Shown: positions 16,719 to 25,358, numbered from the stretch's first letter. The stretch is DNA of 64,000 bases from Alistipes sp. Marseille-P5061 (GCF_900290115.1 NZ_LT985748.1:87115-151114); one strand, 5' to 3'. Notes: generated by a model not told the origin, from the letters alone. A program made the numbers and translations.

Positions 16719-17613
16719 ACGGCTCGTCGTAGTGGTGGGCCCTACGGGGTCGGGCAAGACCGACCTGGCCATCGCGCTGGCGCAGCACTACGGGGCTCCG
16801 ATTGTGTCGACCGATTCGCGGCAGTTCTACCGCGGCATGCCGATTGGCACGGCACAGCCCACGGCCCAACAGCTGCGTGCGGCCGAGCACCACTTCATCG
16901 CCTCGCATGACATCACGCAGGAGTTGAGCTGCGGCGCCTATGAGGTTGAAGCTCTGGCGCTTCTCGACCGGCTGTTCGAGCAGCATCGGACGGTCATCGC
17001 CGTCGGCGGCTCGGGGCTCTACATCAAGGCGCTCTGCGAGGGAATGGACGAACTGCCGCAGGCCGACCCCGAACTGCGGGCGGCGCTCGCCGAGCAGCTG
17101 CGCGAAGAGGGAGTGGCGGCGCTCGCCGAGCGGCTGCGCACGCTCGACCCGCTCTACTACGAGCAGGTCGACCGCAGCAACCCCGCGAGGGTGGTGCGGG
17201 CGCTGGAGGTCTGCCTGCAGACGGGGCGCCCCTTCTCGGAGCTGCGCCTCGGGCGGCGCCGCGAGCGTCCGTTCGACATCGTGAAAATCGGCATCGAGGT
17301 GCCGCGCGAGGAGCTCTACGAGCGCATCAACCGCCGCGTCGACGCCATGATGGCCGAGGGGCTCGAGGCCGAGGCCCGTGCGCTCTATCCCTACCGCCAT
17401 CTGAATGCCCTGCGGACGGTGGGCTACCGCGAGTTGTTCGACTTCTTCGAGGGGCGGTGCTCCCGCGACGAGGCCGTCGAGGCCATCAAGCGCAACACGC
17501 GCCGCTATGCCAAGCGGCAGATGACCTGGTTCCGCCGCGACGGGGAGATTCGCTGGTTCCGCCGCGACGACCTCGAGGCGATGTTCCGCCATGTGGATTT
17601 TGGCGAATCGTAA
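16693..17613 (+). CDS. miaA: tRNA dimethylallyltransferase
   Basis: The 306-aa product has all the marks of MiaA: P-loop VVVVGPTGSGKTDLAIALA (about 11-29), IVSTDSRQFYRGMPIGTAQP, AVGGSGLYIKALCEG, and the C-terminal NTRRYAKRQMTWFRRD segment. It transfers the dimethylallyl group from DMAPP to A37 of tRNAs that read codons starting with U, including the tRNA-Leu(UAA) encoded just downstream. ATG 16693 lies within the last codons of the previous gene. The length is normal for the family. Confidence 0.97.
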   Translation: MTTTTTNTKRLVVVVGPTGSGKTDLAIALAQHYGAPIVSTDSRQFYRGMPIGTAQPTAQQLRAAEHHFIASHDITQELSCGAYEVEALALLDRLFEQHRTVIAVGGSGLYIKALCEGMDELPQADPELRAALAEQLREEGVAALAERLRTLDPLYYEQVDRSNPARVVRALEVCLQTGRPFSELRLGRRRERPFDIVKIGIEVPREELYERINRRVDAMMAEGLEAEARALYPYRHLNALRTVGYRELFDFFEGRCSRDEAVEAIKRNTRRYAKRQMTWFRRDGEIRWFRRDDLEAMFRHVDFGES

Positions 17614-17630
17614 ATTATTTCTTATTTTTG
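17598..17630 (+). promoter_or_regulatory. promoter of tRNA-Leu
   Basis: TTTTG near 17598-17602 and TATTTTTG at 17623-17630, 26 nt before the tRNA. The -33 element lies inside the 3' end of miaA. Confidence 0.7.
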
Positions 17631-17655
17631 CAGCGCCTCCGCACCGGAGGCGGGA

Positions 17656-17741
17656 GCTCGGATGGTGGAATAGGTAGACACGCCGGACTTAAAATCCTGT
17701 GACCAGCAATGGTCGTGCGGGTTCGATTCCCGCTCCGAGTA
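17656..17741 (+). tRNA. tRNA-Leu (TAA)
   Basis: It folds with acceptor GCTCGGA/TCCGAGT, an anticodon arm CCGGACTTAAAATCCTG with anticodon TAA, a long variable arm (TGACCAGCAATGGTCGTG region) as in class II tRNAs, and T-loop GGTTCGATTCC. CCA is not encoded. It reads UUA/UUG and is a MiaA substrate class. Confidence 0.95.
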
Positions 17742-17761
17742 CGCAGGGGCTCCGCTCCGAA

Positions 17762-17816
17762 TGGAACTATCCGACTGACCGTGTGGCGTTTTGCGCGGTC
17801 AGTCGGTTCTTTTTTG
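17762..17816 (+). terminator. terminator after tRNA-Leu
   Basis: GAAC..CCGACTGACCG and CGGTCAGTCGG.GTTC form a strong stem with a GC-rich loop, followed by seven T. Confidence 0.9.
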
Positions 17817-17878
17817 CCCGCCGCGCGGCCCGAATGGCCTGAATGTCGGCCCAAAGGGTCCCGGAAGGCGCATTTTGT

Positions 17879-17908
17879 TTTGAAATCCAAAATAATGCAT
17901 TATCTTTG
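17879..17908 (+). promoter_or_regulatory. promoter of rho
   Basis: TTTG near 17879-17882 and TATCTTTG at 17901-17908. The leader to ATG 17977 is about 60 nt. Confidence 0.7.
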
Positions 17909-17976
17909 CATGCGAATTCCGAACGCCGGGCGCCCGCCCGGGTACAATCATCATTAAGAATTTTACACGTTACCTT

Positions 17977-19692
17977 ATGCAGGATTTGAAAGCGCTGGAA
18001 GGGAAAAGCCTTGCCGAACTGCGTGAAATCGCCAAGGCCCTGGGCCTGAAGAATGTCATGGCCAAGAAGAAGCGCGAACTGATAGAGACCATCGCCGGAA
18101 ACGGTGCCGGGGAGCCCGCGGCGTCCGAAACGCCCGCCGCACAACCCGCGGCTCAGCCTGCGGCCGAGGCGCCCGCCAAACCGCGTCGCGGACGCCGTCC
18201 GCGGCTCAAGCCGGCCGAGGAGGCTGCGCAGCAGAGCGTAGAGCCGGCCGCCGGACCCGTTGTCGACGGTTCTCTGGTCGAAGGGGCCGAGGAGCTCTCT
18301 GCCGAAACCGGGATGCCGGCCGCCGCGGCCGATGCTCCGACGGACGGCGCCGAGACCCGCGCTGCCGGAGCCGACGCACCGGCTGCGGCCGAAGGACAGG
18401 CCCAGCCCGCACTGGCCGGGAAGCGCCGCGGCCGCAAGCCCAAGAACGCGGCGCACCAGCAGCCCTCGGAGGCGCCCGCTGCCGAGCGGGGCGCTGCGGC
18501 GCCGCAGCCTCAGGCCGCCACGGTGCAGGATGCCATCCGCTCGCTCGACGAGGAGGTCATCACGAAGGATGACTTCGCCGGGGAGGTCGAGGGCGAGGGC
18601 GTGCTCGAAATCATGCCCGACGGCTACGGATTCCTCCGCTCGGCCGACTACAACTACCTCAATTCGCCCGACGACATCTACGTCTCGCCCTCGCAAATCA
18701 AGTTCTTCGGTCTGAAGCCGGGCGATACGGTCAACGGCGTCATCCGCCCCCCGAAGGAGGGCGAGAAGTACTTCCCGCTGGTGCGTGTCAACGAAATCAA
18801 CGGCCTGAAGCCCGAATACATCCGCGACCGGGTGCAGTTCGAGTACATGACGCCGCTCTTTCCCAACGAGAAGTTCTGCCTGACGGGCAACGGCCACAAC
18901 AACCTCACCACGCGCATCGTAGACCTCTTCTCGCCCATCGGCAAGGGGCAGCGCGCGCTGATTGTCGCCCAGCCCAAGACGGGTAAGACGATGCTCATGC
19001 AGTCGATTATCAACGCCATAGCCGACAACCATCCCGACGTCTATCTGATTGTGCTGCTCATCGACGAGCGCCCCGAGGAGGTGACCGAGATGGCGCGCAA
19101 CGCCAAGGCCGAGGTCGTCGCCTCGACCTTCGACGAGCAGGCCTCGCGCCACGTGAAGGTGGCCGAGATGGTGCTCGAGAAGGCCAAGCGGATGGTCGAG
19201 TGCGGCCACGACGTGGTGATTTTCCTCGACTCCATCACCCGTCTGGCGCGTGCCTACAACTCCGTGCAGCCCGCCTCGGGCAAGGTGCTCTCGGGCGGTG
19301 TCGACGCCAATGCGCTCCACAAGCCCAAGCGCTTCTTCGGTGCCGCGCGCAATACGGAGGAGAAGGGCTCGCTGACGATTATCGCCACGGCGCTCATCGA
19401 CACCGGTTCGAAGATGGACGAGGTGATTTTCGAGGAGTTCAAGGGCACGGGCAACATGGAGCTGCAGCTCGACCGCAAGCTGGCCAACAAGCGCGTCTAC
19501 CCGGCCGTCGACGTGATTGCCTCGGGTACGCGCCGCGAAGATTTGCTGCTGCCGCGTGACGTGATGAACCGCACGTGGGTGCTGCGCAAGTACCTTTCGG
19601 ACATGACGCCCGTCGAGGCGATGGAGTTCCTCCAGAAGCAGATGAATCTGACGGAGACCAACGAGGAGTTCCTCGCAACGATGAACCACTGA
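17977..19692 (+). CDS. rho: transcription termination factor Rho with long disordered insert
   Basis: The 571-aa protein has the N-terminal Rho helical domain (1-40; [20 protein letters not shown]). A low-complexity insert follows, about 42-185, made mostly of A, P, E and Q. The RNA-binding cold-shock domain (about 205-275; [15 protein letters not shown]) and the ATPase come next, with Walker A AQPKTGKT (331-338) and [17 protein letters not shown] as Walker B/Q-loop region. It ends in the R-loop and C-terminal parts typical of Rho. The insert contains two AT-hook-like motifs, RRGRRPR (about 70-76) and KRRGRKPK (about 149-156). E. coli Rho is about 420 aa; Bacteroidota Rho proteins often carry such an insert, which in B. 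thetaiotaomicron drives phase separation. It should terminate transcription as a hexameric helicase. Confidence 0.97.
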   Translation: MQDLKALEGKSLAELREIAKALGLKNVMAKKKRELIETIAGNGAGEPAASETPAAQPAAQPAAEAPAKPRRGRRPRLKPAEEAAQQSVEPAAGPVVDGSLVEGAEELSAETGMPAAAADAPTDGAETRAAGADAPAAAEGQAQPALAGKRRGRKPKNAAHQQPSEAPAAERGAAAPQPQAATVQDAIRSLDEEVITKDDFAGEVEGEGVLEIMPDGYGFLRSADYNYLNSPDDIYVSPSQIKFFGLKPGDTVNGVIRPPKEGEKYFPLVRVNEINGLKPEYIRDRVQFEYMTPLFPNEKFCLTGNGHNNLTTRIVDLFSPIGKGQRALIVAQPKTGKTMLMQSIINAIADNHPDVYLIVLLIDERPEEVTEMARNAKAEVVASTFDEQASRHVKVAEMVLEKAKRMVECGHDVVIFLDSITRLARAYNSVQPASGKVLSGGVDANALHKPKRFFGAARNTEEKGSLTIIATALIDTGSKMDEVIFEEFKGTGNMELQLDRKLANKRVYPAVDVIASGTRREDLLLPRDVMNRTWVLRKYLSDMTPVEAMEFLQKQMNLTETNEEFLATMNH

Positions 19693-19735
19693 TGGAGGTG
19701 GACGAGAAGAAACCTTTGGATAACAAACGATTACT

Positions 19736-20506
19736 ATGAAACGTATTGTTCTTTTGTGCTGCAGCCTCGTGCTGGCCCAGGCCTCGCTGGCGTGGGGGCC
19801 CAAGGGGCACGACGTGACGGCCTACATCGCCGAATGCCACCTGACGCCCGAGGCTGCCGAGGCGGTCGACAAGGTGCTGGGCGGCCACTCGCTGGTCTAC
19901 TACGCCAACTGGCTCGACAACGCCAGCCACCAGCCCGAATATGCCTATACGAAGACGTGGCACTACCGTAACATCGACGCCGGGCAGACGCTCGAGACGA
20001 TGCCCGTGAATCCCGACGGCGACGTGCTGACGGCCGTCGAGCAGCTCGTCGAGCGGCTCTCGTCGGGGGAGCTCTCGCCCGAGGAGGAGGCGCTTGACCT
20101 CAAGATGCTGATTCATCTGGTGGGCGACATGCACTGCCCGATGCATCTGGGGCACCTCTCCGACCTGGGGGGCAACCGGGTGCCGGTGACCGTCTTCGGC
20201 CGCTCGTCGAACCTCCATGCGGCGTGGGATACGACCCTTCCCGAGTCGGCCCACAAATGGAGCTATACGGAGTGGCAGGAGCAGATTGACCGTCTGGCCG
20301 ACGACGAAGTGATGCTCGTCGAGTCGGGGCTGCCGCGCGACTGGGCCCTCGAGACGTGGGCGCTTTGCAGCGAAATCTACGGTGCGACACCCGAAGGAAG
20401 CTCCATATCATACGATTACGTGGCGCGATATGCCCCGGTGGTGGAGCGCCAGTTCCTGCGCGGCGGATACCGTCTGGCCCGGCTGTTGAACGAGATTTAC
20501 CGATAG
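19736..20506 (+). CDS. S1/P1-type zinc nuclease, exported
   Basis: The 256-aa product has a signal peptide (MKRIVLLCCSLVLAQASLA), and the mature protein begins WGPKGHD. In S1/P1 nucleases the mature N-terminal Trp and the following His bind zinc. Further ligands are visible in YANWLDNASH, LIHLVGDMHCPMHLGH and NLHAAWD, so the trinuclear zinc site is complete. The family cleaves single-stranded DNA and RNA and removes 3' phosphates outside the cytoplasm. It follows rho by 43 nt with no clear promoter of its own, so read-through is possible. A terminator follows at 20664. Confidence 0.92.
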   Translation: MKRIVLLCCSLVLAQASLAWGPKGHDVTAYIAECHLTPEAAEAVDKVLGGHSLVYYANWLDNASHQPEYAYTKTWHYRNIDAGQTLETMPVNPDGDVLTAVEQLVERLSSGELSPEEEALDLKMLIHLVGDMHCPMHLGHLSDLGGNRVPVTVFGRSSNLHAAWDTTLPESAHKWSYTEWQEQIDRLADDEVMLVESGLPRDWALETWALCSEIYGATPEGSSISYDYVARYAPVVERQFLRGGYRLARLLNEIYR

Positions 20507-20663
20507 CGGGGGAGGCTGCTCCCCATAAGTGGTGAGTTCACACGAACGAAAATACTCATTTGTGGCGATTGTCCGGCGCGTTGTTTTGCCCGACCTTTGT
20601 ATCGAGAACAATAAGCAGAAAATTCAGCCATTGCATTGTTTGTATTGTTAATGTTTGTGTGTG
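20507..20663. other. AT-richer gap after the nuclease, no gene seen
   Basis: The gap is clearly less GC-rich than its flanks. GACCTTTG near 20594 resembles a -7 box but has no TA. A small RNA ending at the terminator at 20664 is possible but not supported. I call nothing here. Confidence 0.4.
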
Positions 20664-20696
20664 GAACCCGTCCTCGACCGAGGGCGGGTTTTTTGT
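20664..20696 (+). terminator. intrinsic terminator downstream of the S1/P1 nuclease
   Basis: AACCCGTCCTC, loop GACC, GAGGGCGGGTT, then six T. It probably also ends anything transcribed from the preceding AT-rich gap. Confidence 0.85.
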
Positions 20697-20922
20697 TGGC
20701 CGGCGGTGGGGGAGAACGGTACGGCAGCAGGCGGAGCGAGCGGCCTTCGGAGCGAGCGGCGGATATGCGGGGAGGACAAGTGGGCCGGTGCCGGCGTGGG
20801 TGAGCGGAGAATGCGGCGGTGCGGTAGGAAGCGGAGGCAGAGGCGGGTGTGGAAAGCGGGGTTCCCGGAGCGGAGCGACGAGGGCGGCGGATATTGTTGC
20901 TGACTGCGGAGCCGCACGGAGC

Positions 20923-20958
20923 AAAAAAACGCCTGCCCATCGGTCGGAAGGGCAGGCG
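20923..20958 (-). terminator. operon terminator, distal copy
   Basis: Minus strand CGCCTGCCC, loop, GGGCAGGCG, then seven T. It is the second terminator met by transcripts from the GT39 operon. Confidence 0.85.
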
Positions 20959-21144
20959 GATAAGTGGTCGGCGGGTGGTTGGCGGGACTGTCGGGCCGCA
21001 GCCGGAGCCGTCATGGCGTGGGTGAGCGGAGAATGCGGCGGTGCGGTAGGAAGCGGAGGCAGAGGCGGGTGTGGAAAGCGGGGTTCCCGGAGCGGAGCGA
21101 CGAGGGCGGCGGATATTGTTGCTGACTGCGGAGCCGCACGGAGC

Positions 21145-21180
21145 AAAAAAACGCCTGCCCATCGGTCGGAAGGGCAGGCG
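21145..21180 (-). terminator. operon terminator, proximal copy
   Basis: Identical hairpin and T-run to 20923-20958, in the second 222-bp copy; the first terminator met after the GT39 stop. Confidence 0.85.
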
Positions 21181-21287
21181 GATAAGTGGTCGGCGGGTGG
21201 TTGGCGGGACTGTCGGGCCGCAGCCGGAGCCGTCATCGGCTGGAGGGGGCGGCAGGCCGGGGCGGGGAGTTGGCTCTGCTGTGCGGG

Positions 21288-22985
21288 TTACTGCCGGTCG
21301 GTCGGGGCCGGGGTTGCAATTCGGACCGCAGTGTCAGCCGTTTCCGCGGCGTCGGTGCCGGTCGGGGCAGTGTCGGTCGGCTCAGCACTGCCGGCTTCGG
21401 CCGGTTCCGCAGTATCGGTGTCGGCCGGGGTGATTTCGACCAGCAGGTACTCGCCTACGGGGTGCAGCCGCTTGCCGGCAAGGAACCGCTGCATGGCGTC
21501 GTCCTGCTCCAGTTTGCGCGCCGCGAGCATCAGAATACCCTCGGTCACCTCGCCCGCAAGCACCTCGTCGGTCGTCACCGCCCGGACCGGAGCCCCCAGG
21601 TAGGCATCCATCGACTCGGGACGGCGCACCTCCCAGCTGTAATAGGCCGTCGTGCCGTTCGTCCGGGCCAGTTCGACGGCCTGGCGGCACATGGTGCCGT
21701 AGCCCAGCAGGGTGTTGAGCCGCGGCAGGGCCATGCCGCCGACAAAGAGGGCTGCCAGAAGCCCCGCGGCCAGCGTATTGATGGCGTGCCGGAGCGTCTG
21801 CTCCCGCCACAGAAGTGTCAGCGCCGCGATGCCAGCGGCGGTGAGCAGCGCCGTGGCGGCCAGGCACCAGCCGTTGCCCAGGAAGGCGAGGTCGGCGTTC
21901 TGCCGCAGCACGACGGCAGCCGGAAGCGCCGCGCACCAGATGAGGGCCGGAAGGGCTACGGTCGCCTTCATCCACCGTGCCGGGGGCATCCGCTGCGCCA
22001 GCGATGCGGCCAGGTAGACGAAGAAGGGGAAGGTCGGCGCGAGGTAGACGGCCAGCTTCGAGCTGAAGAGCGACAGCATGACCAGCGTCGAGACGATGAC
22101 GGTGAGGAAGAGGCGCTCGAGGTCGGTCATCCGCATGCGGCGCACCAGCGCCGTGAGGATGATGCCCGCGATGAGCAGCGACCAGGGGGCCAGCGAGTAC
22201 CAGTACGACACGAGGTAGTACCAGAAGGGCTCCTTGTGGTGGAAGGCGTCGACGGCGCGGTCGATTGTCTGGTGGAAGAGCAGGTTATTGAGGTACTCCG
22301 ACCCGCCCTCGAGCCAGACGGCCAGGAACCAGAGGGCGCTGCAGCCGGCGATGATGCCCCACGTGTACCATCCGCAGCAGCGGGCGATGAGCCGCGGCTT
22401 GCGCTCGACGAGCAGGAAGAGCGTCGCCGAGAGCAGCGGGACGAGCAGCCCGACCGGCCCCTTGGTGAAGAGCGCCAGCCAGGTGAAGAGCGCGAAGAGC
22501 GTGCGGTGGAGCCGCTCGCTGCCCGTGCCGGTGTAGAGTTGCCAGAAGGAGTAGAGCGCCAGCGTGATGAACATGCACATGAGCATGTCCATCCGCACGC
22601 AGACCGCCAGCCCGAGGAAGAGCCCGCTGGTCATCAGCATCAGGGCGGCCGTCATGCGGTTGCGCCTTTCGACGACGGTGCGCAGCCAGCGCTCCATGGT
22701 GGCGAGGATGACCATCGCCGGCAGCAGCGCCAGCAGCGCGAGGTAGAGCATCTGGTGCTGTCCGAAGAGGAGCCGGCCCAGCATGACGAGCCACAGGTAG
22801 AGGGGCGGTTTGTCGGCGTAGGGCTCGCCCTGGAAGGTGAAGGTGAAGAGGTGCCCCTCGCGCAGCGCCTCGTCGGCGATGCTCAGGTAGCGCAGTTCGT
22901 TCGAGGGGGTGAAGTCCCGGAGGAGCATCACCGGAAGCAGGGCCAGCAGGCAGCCGGCCAGCAGCAGCGGGAATCTATGCTTCAT
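21288..22985 (-). CDS. GT39/ArnT-like integral membrane glycosyltransferase
   Basis: The 565-aa protein starts at ATG 22985 (MKHRFPLLLAG); an ATG 36 nt upstream is less likely. About ten or more hydrophobic segments lie in the first 430 residues. The first periplasmic loop has NELRYLSIADEAL and PYADKPPLYLWLVMLG, the ArnT/PMT-type pattern with acidic residues and the K-P-P-L motif. A soluble C-terminal part follows, ending in a Thr/Ala/Glu-rich tail of about 45 residues. Family members transfer a sugar from a polyprenyl-phosphate donor to lipid A, core or protein on the outer face of the inner membrane. It overlaps the LAB_N gene by 11 nt and ends the four-gene operon. Given the UDP-GlcA epimerase upstream, a uronic acid is the likeliest sugar (inference). 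Confidence 0.85.
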   Translation of the reverse strand: MKHRFPLLLAGCLLALLPVMLLRDFTPSNELRYLSIADEALREGHLFTFTFQGEPYADKPPLYLWLVMLGRLLFGQHQMLYLALLALLPAMVILATMERWLRTVVERRNRMTAALMLMTSGLFLGLAVCVRMDMLMCMFITLALYSFWQLYTGTGSERLHRTLFALFTWLALFTKGPVGLLVPLLSATLFLLVERKPRLIARCCGWYTWGIIAGCSALWFLAVWLEGGSEYLNNLLFHQTIDRAVDAFHHKEPFWYYLVSYWYSLAPWSLLIAGIILTALVRRMRMTDLERLFLTVIVSTLVMLSLFSSKLAVYLAPTFPFFVYLAASLAQRMPPARWMKATVALPALIWCAALPAAVVLRQNADLAFLGNGWCLAATALLTAAGIAALTLLWREQTLRHAINTLAAGLLAALFVGGMALPRLNTLLGYGTMCRQAVELARTNGTTAYYSWEVRRPESMDAYLGAPVRAVTTDEVLAGEVTEGILMLAARKLEQDDAMQRFLAGKRLHPVGEYLLVEITPADTDTAEPAEAGSAEPTDTAPTGTDAAETADTAVRIATPAPTDRQ

Positions 22986-23598
22986 GGTCGTGTTTGCGTC
23001 CGATAAGGAGGTTGCGGGCATAGGCTATGAATCCGACCGACTGACCCAGAATGAGCACCGGGTCGAGGCGAATCAGACCGTAGCAGACAATCATGGCCGA
23101 GCCCACGAGGCTCATGGCCCAGAATCCGACCGGCAGGCTCGACTCGCCGTGGCGCGCCGAGTAGAGCCACTGGTAGACGAAGCGCAGCGAGAAGATGGCT
23201 TGCCCTACGGAGCCGAAGAGCAGCAGCCAGAGGGGCACCTGGTCGTTCTGGAGGAAGTCCCGCACGAAGGCCTCGGCATGGCCGGCGATGGCCACGAGCG
23301 CCGCCACGGGCGTGAGGAGCAGCACAGCCCTCAGCAGCAGCGGAATGCGGCGGTAGAGTCCCTTCAGATTGAGGTTCCAGAGGTAGATGTAGTAGGAAAT
23401 CAGCTGCCCGAGGATGATGGAGAAGTCGTCGCGCAGCCATCCGTAGAGGAAGAGCAGCCACGACCCGGCCAGCGAACATATCCAGTAGGCCGAGGGCGAG
23501 ACGATGCGGTGCGCCCGCTCCGAGAGGACCCACTGGATGAGGATGCGCGCCGAGAAGAAGAGCTGCGCCAGAAAGCCGATGGCGTAAATCCACCCCAT
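22975..23598 (-). CDS. tandem LAB_N-domain membrane protein (putative polyprenyl-sugar flippase)
   Basis: The 207-aa protein is almost all hydrophobic helices and is an internal duplication. Residues about 9-75 (FLAQLFFSARILIQW...GSWLLFLYGWLRDDFSIILGQ) align with about 120-190 (SVGQAIFSLRFVYQW...GSAMIVCYGLIRLDPVLILGQ). Each half is a LAB_N domain, the small domain also found at the N-terminus of some lipid A disaccharide synthases. It overlaps the GT39 gene by 11 nt and begins 3 nt after the GT2 stop. In Arn-type pathways the comparable slot holds a small flippase (ArnE/ArnF), so a role in flipping the lipid-linked sugar is plausible but unproven. Confidence 0.85.
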   Translation of the reverse strand: MGWIYAIGFLAQLFFSARILIQWVLSERAHRIVSPSAYWICSLAGSWLLFLYGWLRDDFSIILGQLISYYIYLWNLNLKGLYRRIPLLLRAVLLLTPVAALVAIAGHAEAFVRDFLQNDQVPLWLLLFGSVGQAIFSLRFVYQWLYSARHGESSLPVGFWAMSLVGSAMIVCYGLIRLDPVLILGQSVGFIAYARNLLIGRKHDHEA

Positions 23599-23601
23599 GG
23601 C

Positions 23602-24333
23602 CTACAGGTTGGTGGGTCCGACCCGGTAGTTGATGGCCCGCTTGCGCATCCAGCGGTAGGCGAAGCAGTCCATCAGCGGGGAGATGAGCCGGTTCCAGAG
23701 GTGGAACTTCGAGGCGCCGGCCGTGCGCGGGTAGTGCGGCACGGGGGTTTCGGCATAGGTGGCACCCTCCTGCAGCAGAATGAGCGCCGGCAGGAAGCGG
23801 TGCATCCCCTTGAAGAGGGGCAGGCGTTTGGCCGCCGGCGTCTGCATCACCTTGAGCGGGCAGCCCGTGTCGGTGGCGCCGTCGTGGGTCATCATCCGGC
23901 GGAACGAGTTGGCGAACTTCGACTGGAAGCGCTTGAAGAGCGAGTCCTTGCGTCCGGCGCGGATGCCCGTGGCGAGCTGATGCTCGACGGCCAGCGGCAG
24001 CAGCCGCTCGAAATCCTCGGGATGGGTCTGCAGGTCGGCGTCGATGTAGCCCACCAGCGGCGACTCGGCGTGGTCGATTCCGGCCTTGAGCGCGGCGCTC
24101 AGCCCGGCGTTGCGCACGAAGGAGAGGTAGTAGAAGTGGGGGTTGCGGGCGCAGATGCGCTGCAGCAGCTCGAGGCTTCCGTCCGTCGAGCCGTCGTTGA
24201 TGAAGAGCACGCAGCTGCGTCGCGATGCCGCGGGGAGGTAGTGTGCGAAGGCCTCCTCGAGCCGGTCGATGTTGTCCCGCTCGTTGTAGACGGGGACAAT
24301 AATCGTAAATTCGTATTCCGATGTATGGTTCAT
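23602..24333 (-). CDS. polyprenyl-phosphate glycosyltransferase, GT2 (ArnC/GtrB/RgtE type)
   Basis: The 243-aa protein starts at ATG 24333 (MNHTSEYEF); the frame is open upstream only as a shadow of the epimerase gene. The GT-A fold shows FTIIVPVYNERDNI, VLFINDGSTDGSLELL, and YIDADLQTHPEDFERLL with the catalytic/metal-binding DAD. The segment GTDTGCPLKVM-like (ATDTGCPLKVM) fits dolichol/undecaprenyl-phosphate sugar synthases. Unlike GtrB or ArnC, no two C-terminal membrane helices are evident, so it may rely on the LAB_N partner. It should load a sugar from a UDP donor onto a polyprenyl phosphate at the inner membrane. It is 8 nt downstream of the epimerase gene. Confidence 0.88.
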   Translation of the reverse strand: MNHTSEYEFTIIVPVYNERDNIDRLEEAFAHYLPAASRRSCVLFINDGSTDGSLELLQRICARNPHFYYLSFVRNAGLSAALKAGIDHAESPLVGYIDADLQTHPEDFERLLPLAVEHQLATGIRAGRKDSLFKRFQSKFANSFRRMMTHDGATDTGCPLKVMQTPAAKRLPLFKGMHRFLPALILLQEGATYAETPVPHYPRTAGASKFHLWNRLISPLMDCFAYRWMRKRAINYRVGPTNL

Positions 24334-24341
24334 GTCCGTAT

Positions 24342-25358
24342 TCAGTTCTTCAAGGGGTTCTTGTCGGAGAGGTACCACGCGGCGAAGCGGCCGATGCCCT
24401 CGGCGAGCGTCACGCGGGGCTGGAAGTGAATCCGCTCCTGCAGATGGGTCGTGTCGGCCCACGTGCAGGGGACGTCGCCCGGCTGCATGGGCTGCAGGTC
24501 GAGCTGCGCCGTGCGGCCGAGCGCCCGCTCGAGCGTATGGATGAACTCCATGAGCTCCATCGGGCTGCCGTGGCCGATGTTGAAGAGCTCGGTGGGGATG
24601 GCGCCCGAGGGCACCTGGTCGAGCAGCCGCACCACCCCCTCGACGATGTCGTCGATGTAGGTGAAGTCGCGCCGCATGTCGCCGTGGTTGAAGACCCGAA
24701 TCGGCTTCCCCGCGAGGATGCTCCGCGTGAAGAGCATCGGGGCCATGTCGGGGCGTCCCCACGGGCCGTAGACCGTGAAGAAGCGGAGCCCCGTGAGCGG
24801 CAGCGCGTAGAGCCGCGCGTAGACCTCGGCGATGAGTTCGTCGCTGCGCTTGGTGGCGGCGTAGAGCGATACGGGGTGGTTCACGGGGTCGCTCTCGGCG
24901 AAGGGGACCTTCGTGTTGCCTCCGTAGACGGAGCTCGACGAGGCGTAGAGGACGTGGCCGACGCCCTGCTTGCGGCAGCACTCGAGCAGGTTGACGAATC
25001 CGAGCACGTTGCTGCTGGCGTAGGCAATCGGGTTCTCGAGCGAGTAGCGGACGCCGGCCTGCGCCGCCAGATGGATGACCCGGTCGAAGCGTTCGGCGGC
25101 GAAGAGCCCCTCGAGTACCGCGACATCCTCGATGTGCATCTGTGCGAAGCGCATCGGGGCGGTACGCGACGACCGGAGCTGCGGGGTGTCGTCCGTCGGG
25201 GCGTCGATGCCCAGTTCGGCCAGCCGGGCCAGCTTCAGGCGGACGTCGTAGTAGTCGTTGAGCGAGTCGATGCCCGTGATTTGGTGACCTTCGTCGAGCA
25301 GCCGGCGGCAGAGGTGGTAGCCGATGAATCCGGCGGCTCCCGTAATCAGTATCTTCAT
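24342..25358 (-). CDS. UDP-glucuronate 4-epimerase (extended SDR)
   Basis: The 338-aa protein starts at ATG 25358 (MKILITGAAGFIGYHL) with the Rossmann GxxGxxG. Other markers are GIDSLNDYYDVRLK, VIHLAAQAGVRYSLENP, YASSSSVYGGNTKVPF, the SDR pair Tyr/Lys in SLYAATK, and RFFTVYGPWGRPDMAP with RRDFTYIDDIVEGV. This combination is that of CapI/LpsL-type enzymes that interconvert UDP-GlcA and UDP-GalA. There is a small insert after residue 50. It is the first gene of the operon and would supply UDP-galacturonate to the GT2 next to it. The substrate assignment is strong by motif; the direction of the pathway is inference. Confidence 0.9.
   Translation of the reverse strand: MKILITGAAGFIGYHLCRRLLDEGHQITGIDSLNDYYDVRLKLARLAELGIDAPTDDTPQLRSSRTAPMRFAQMHIEDVAVLEGLFAAERFDRVIHLAAQAGVRYSLENPIAYASSNVLGFVNLLECCRKQGVGHVLYASSSSVYGGNTKVPFAESDPVNHPVSLYAATKRSDELIAEVYARLYALPLTGLRFFTVYGPWGRPDMAPMLFTRSILAGKPIRVFNHGDMRRDFTYIDDIVEGVVRLLDQVPSGAIPTELFNIGHGSPMELMEFIHTLERALGRTAQLDLQPMQPGDVPCTWADTTHLQERIHFQPRVTLAEGIGRFAAWYLSDKNPLKN

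Larger units (their letters stand above)
20793..21236. repeat. exact tandem duplication, 2 x 222 bp
   Basis: Positions 20793-21014 and 21015-21236 read identically, including a run of seven A. The unit is GC-rich, non-coding in appearance, and contains the minus-strand terminator of the downstream GT39 operon, so the terminator is present twice. As 222 is a multiple of three, long spurious frames run through both copies on both strands. The perfect identity implies a recent duplication or a repeat misassembly. Confidence 0.9.

Noticed and set aside
20497..21603. Long overlapping frames on both strands across the 222-bp repeats
   Set aside because: They exist because the unit is a multiple of three; they have no signal, domain or promoter and run through terminators.
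21288..22985. ArnT for L-Ara4N transfer
   Set aside because: No ArnA/ArnB/ArnD-type genes are nearby; the linked epimerase supports a uronic acid instead.
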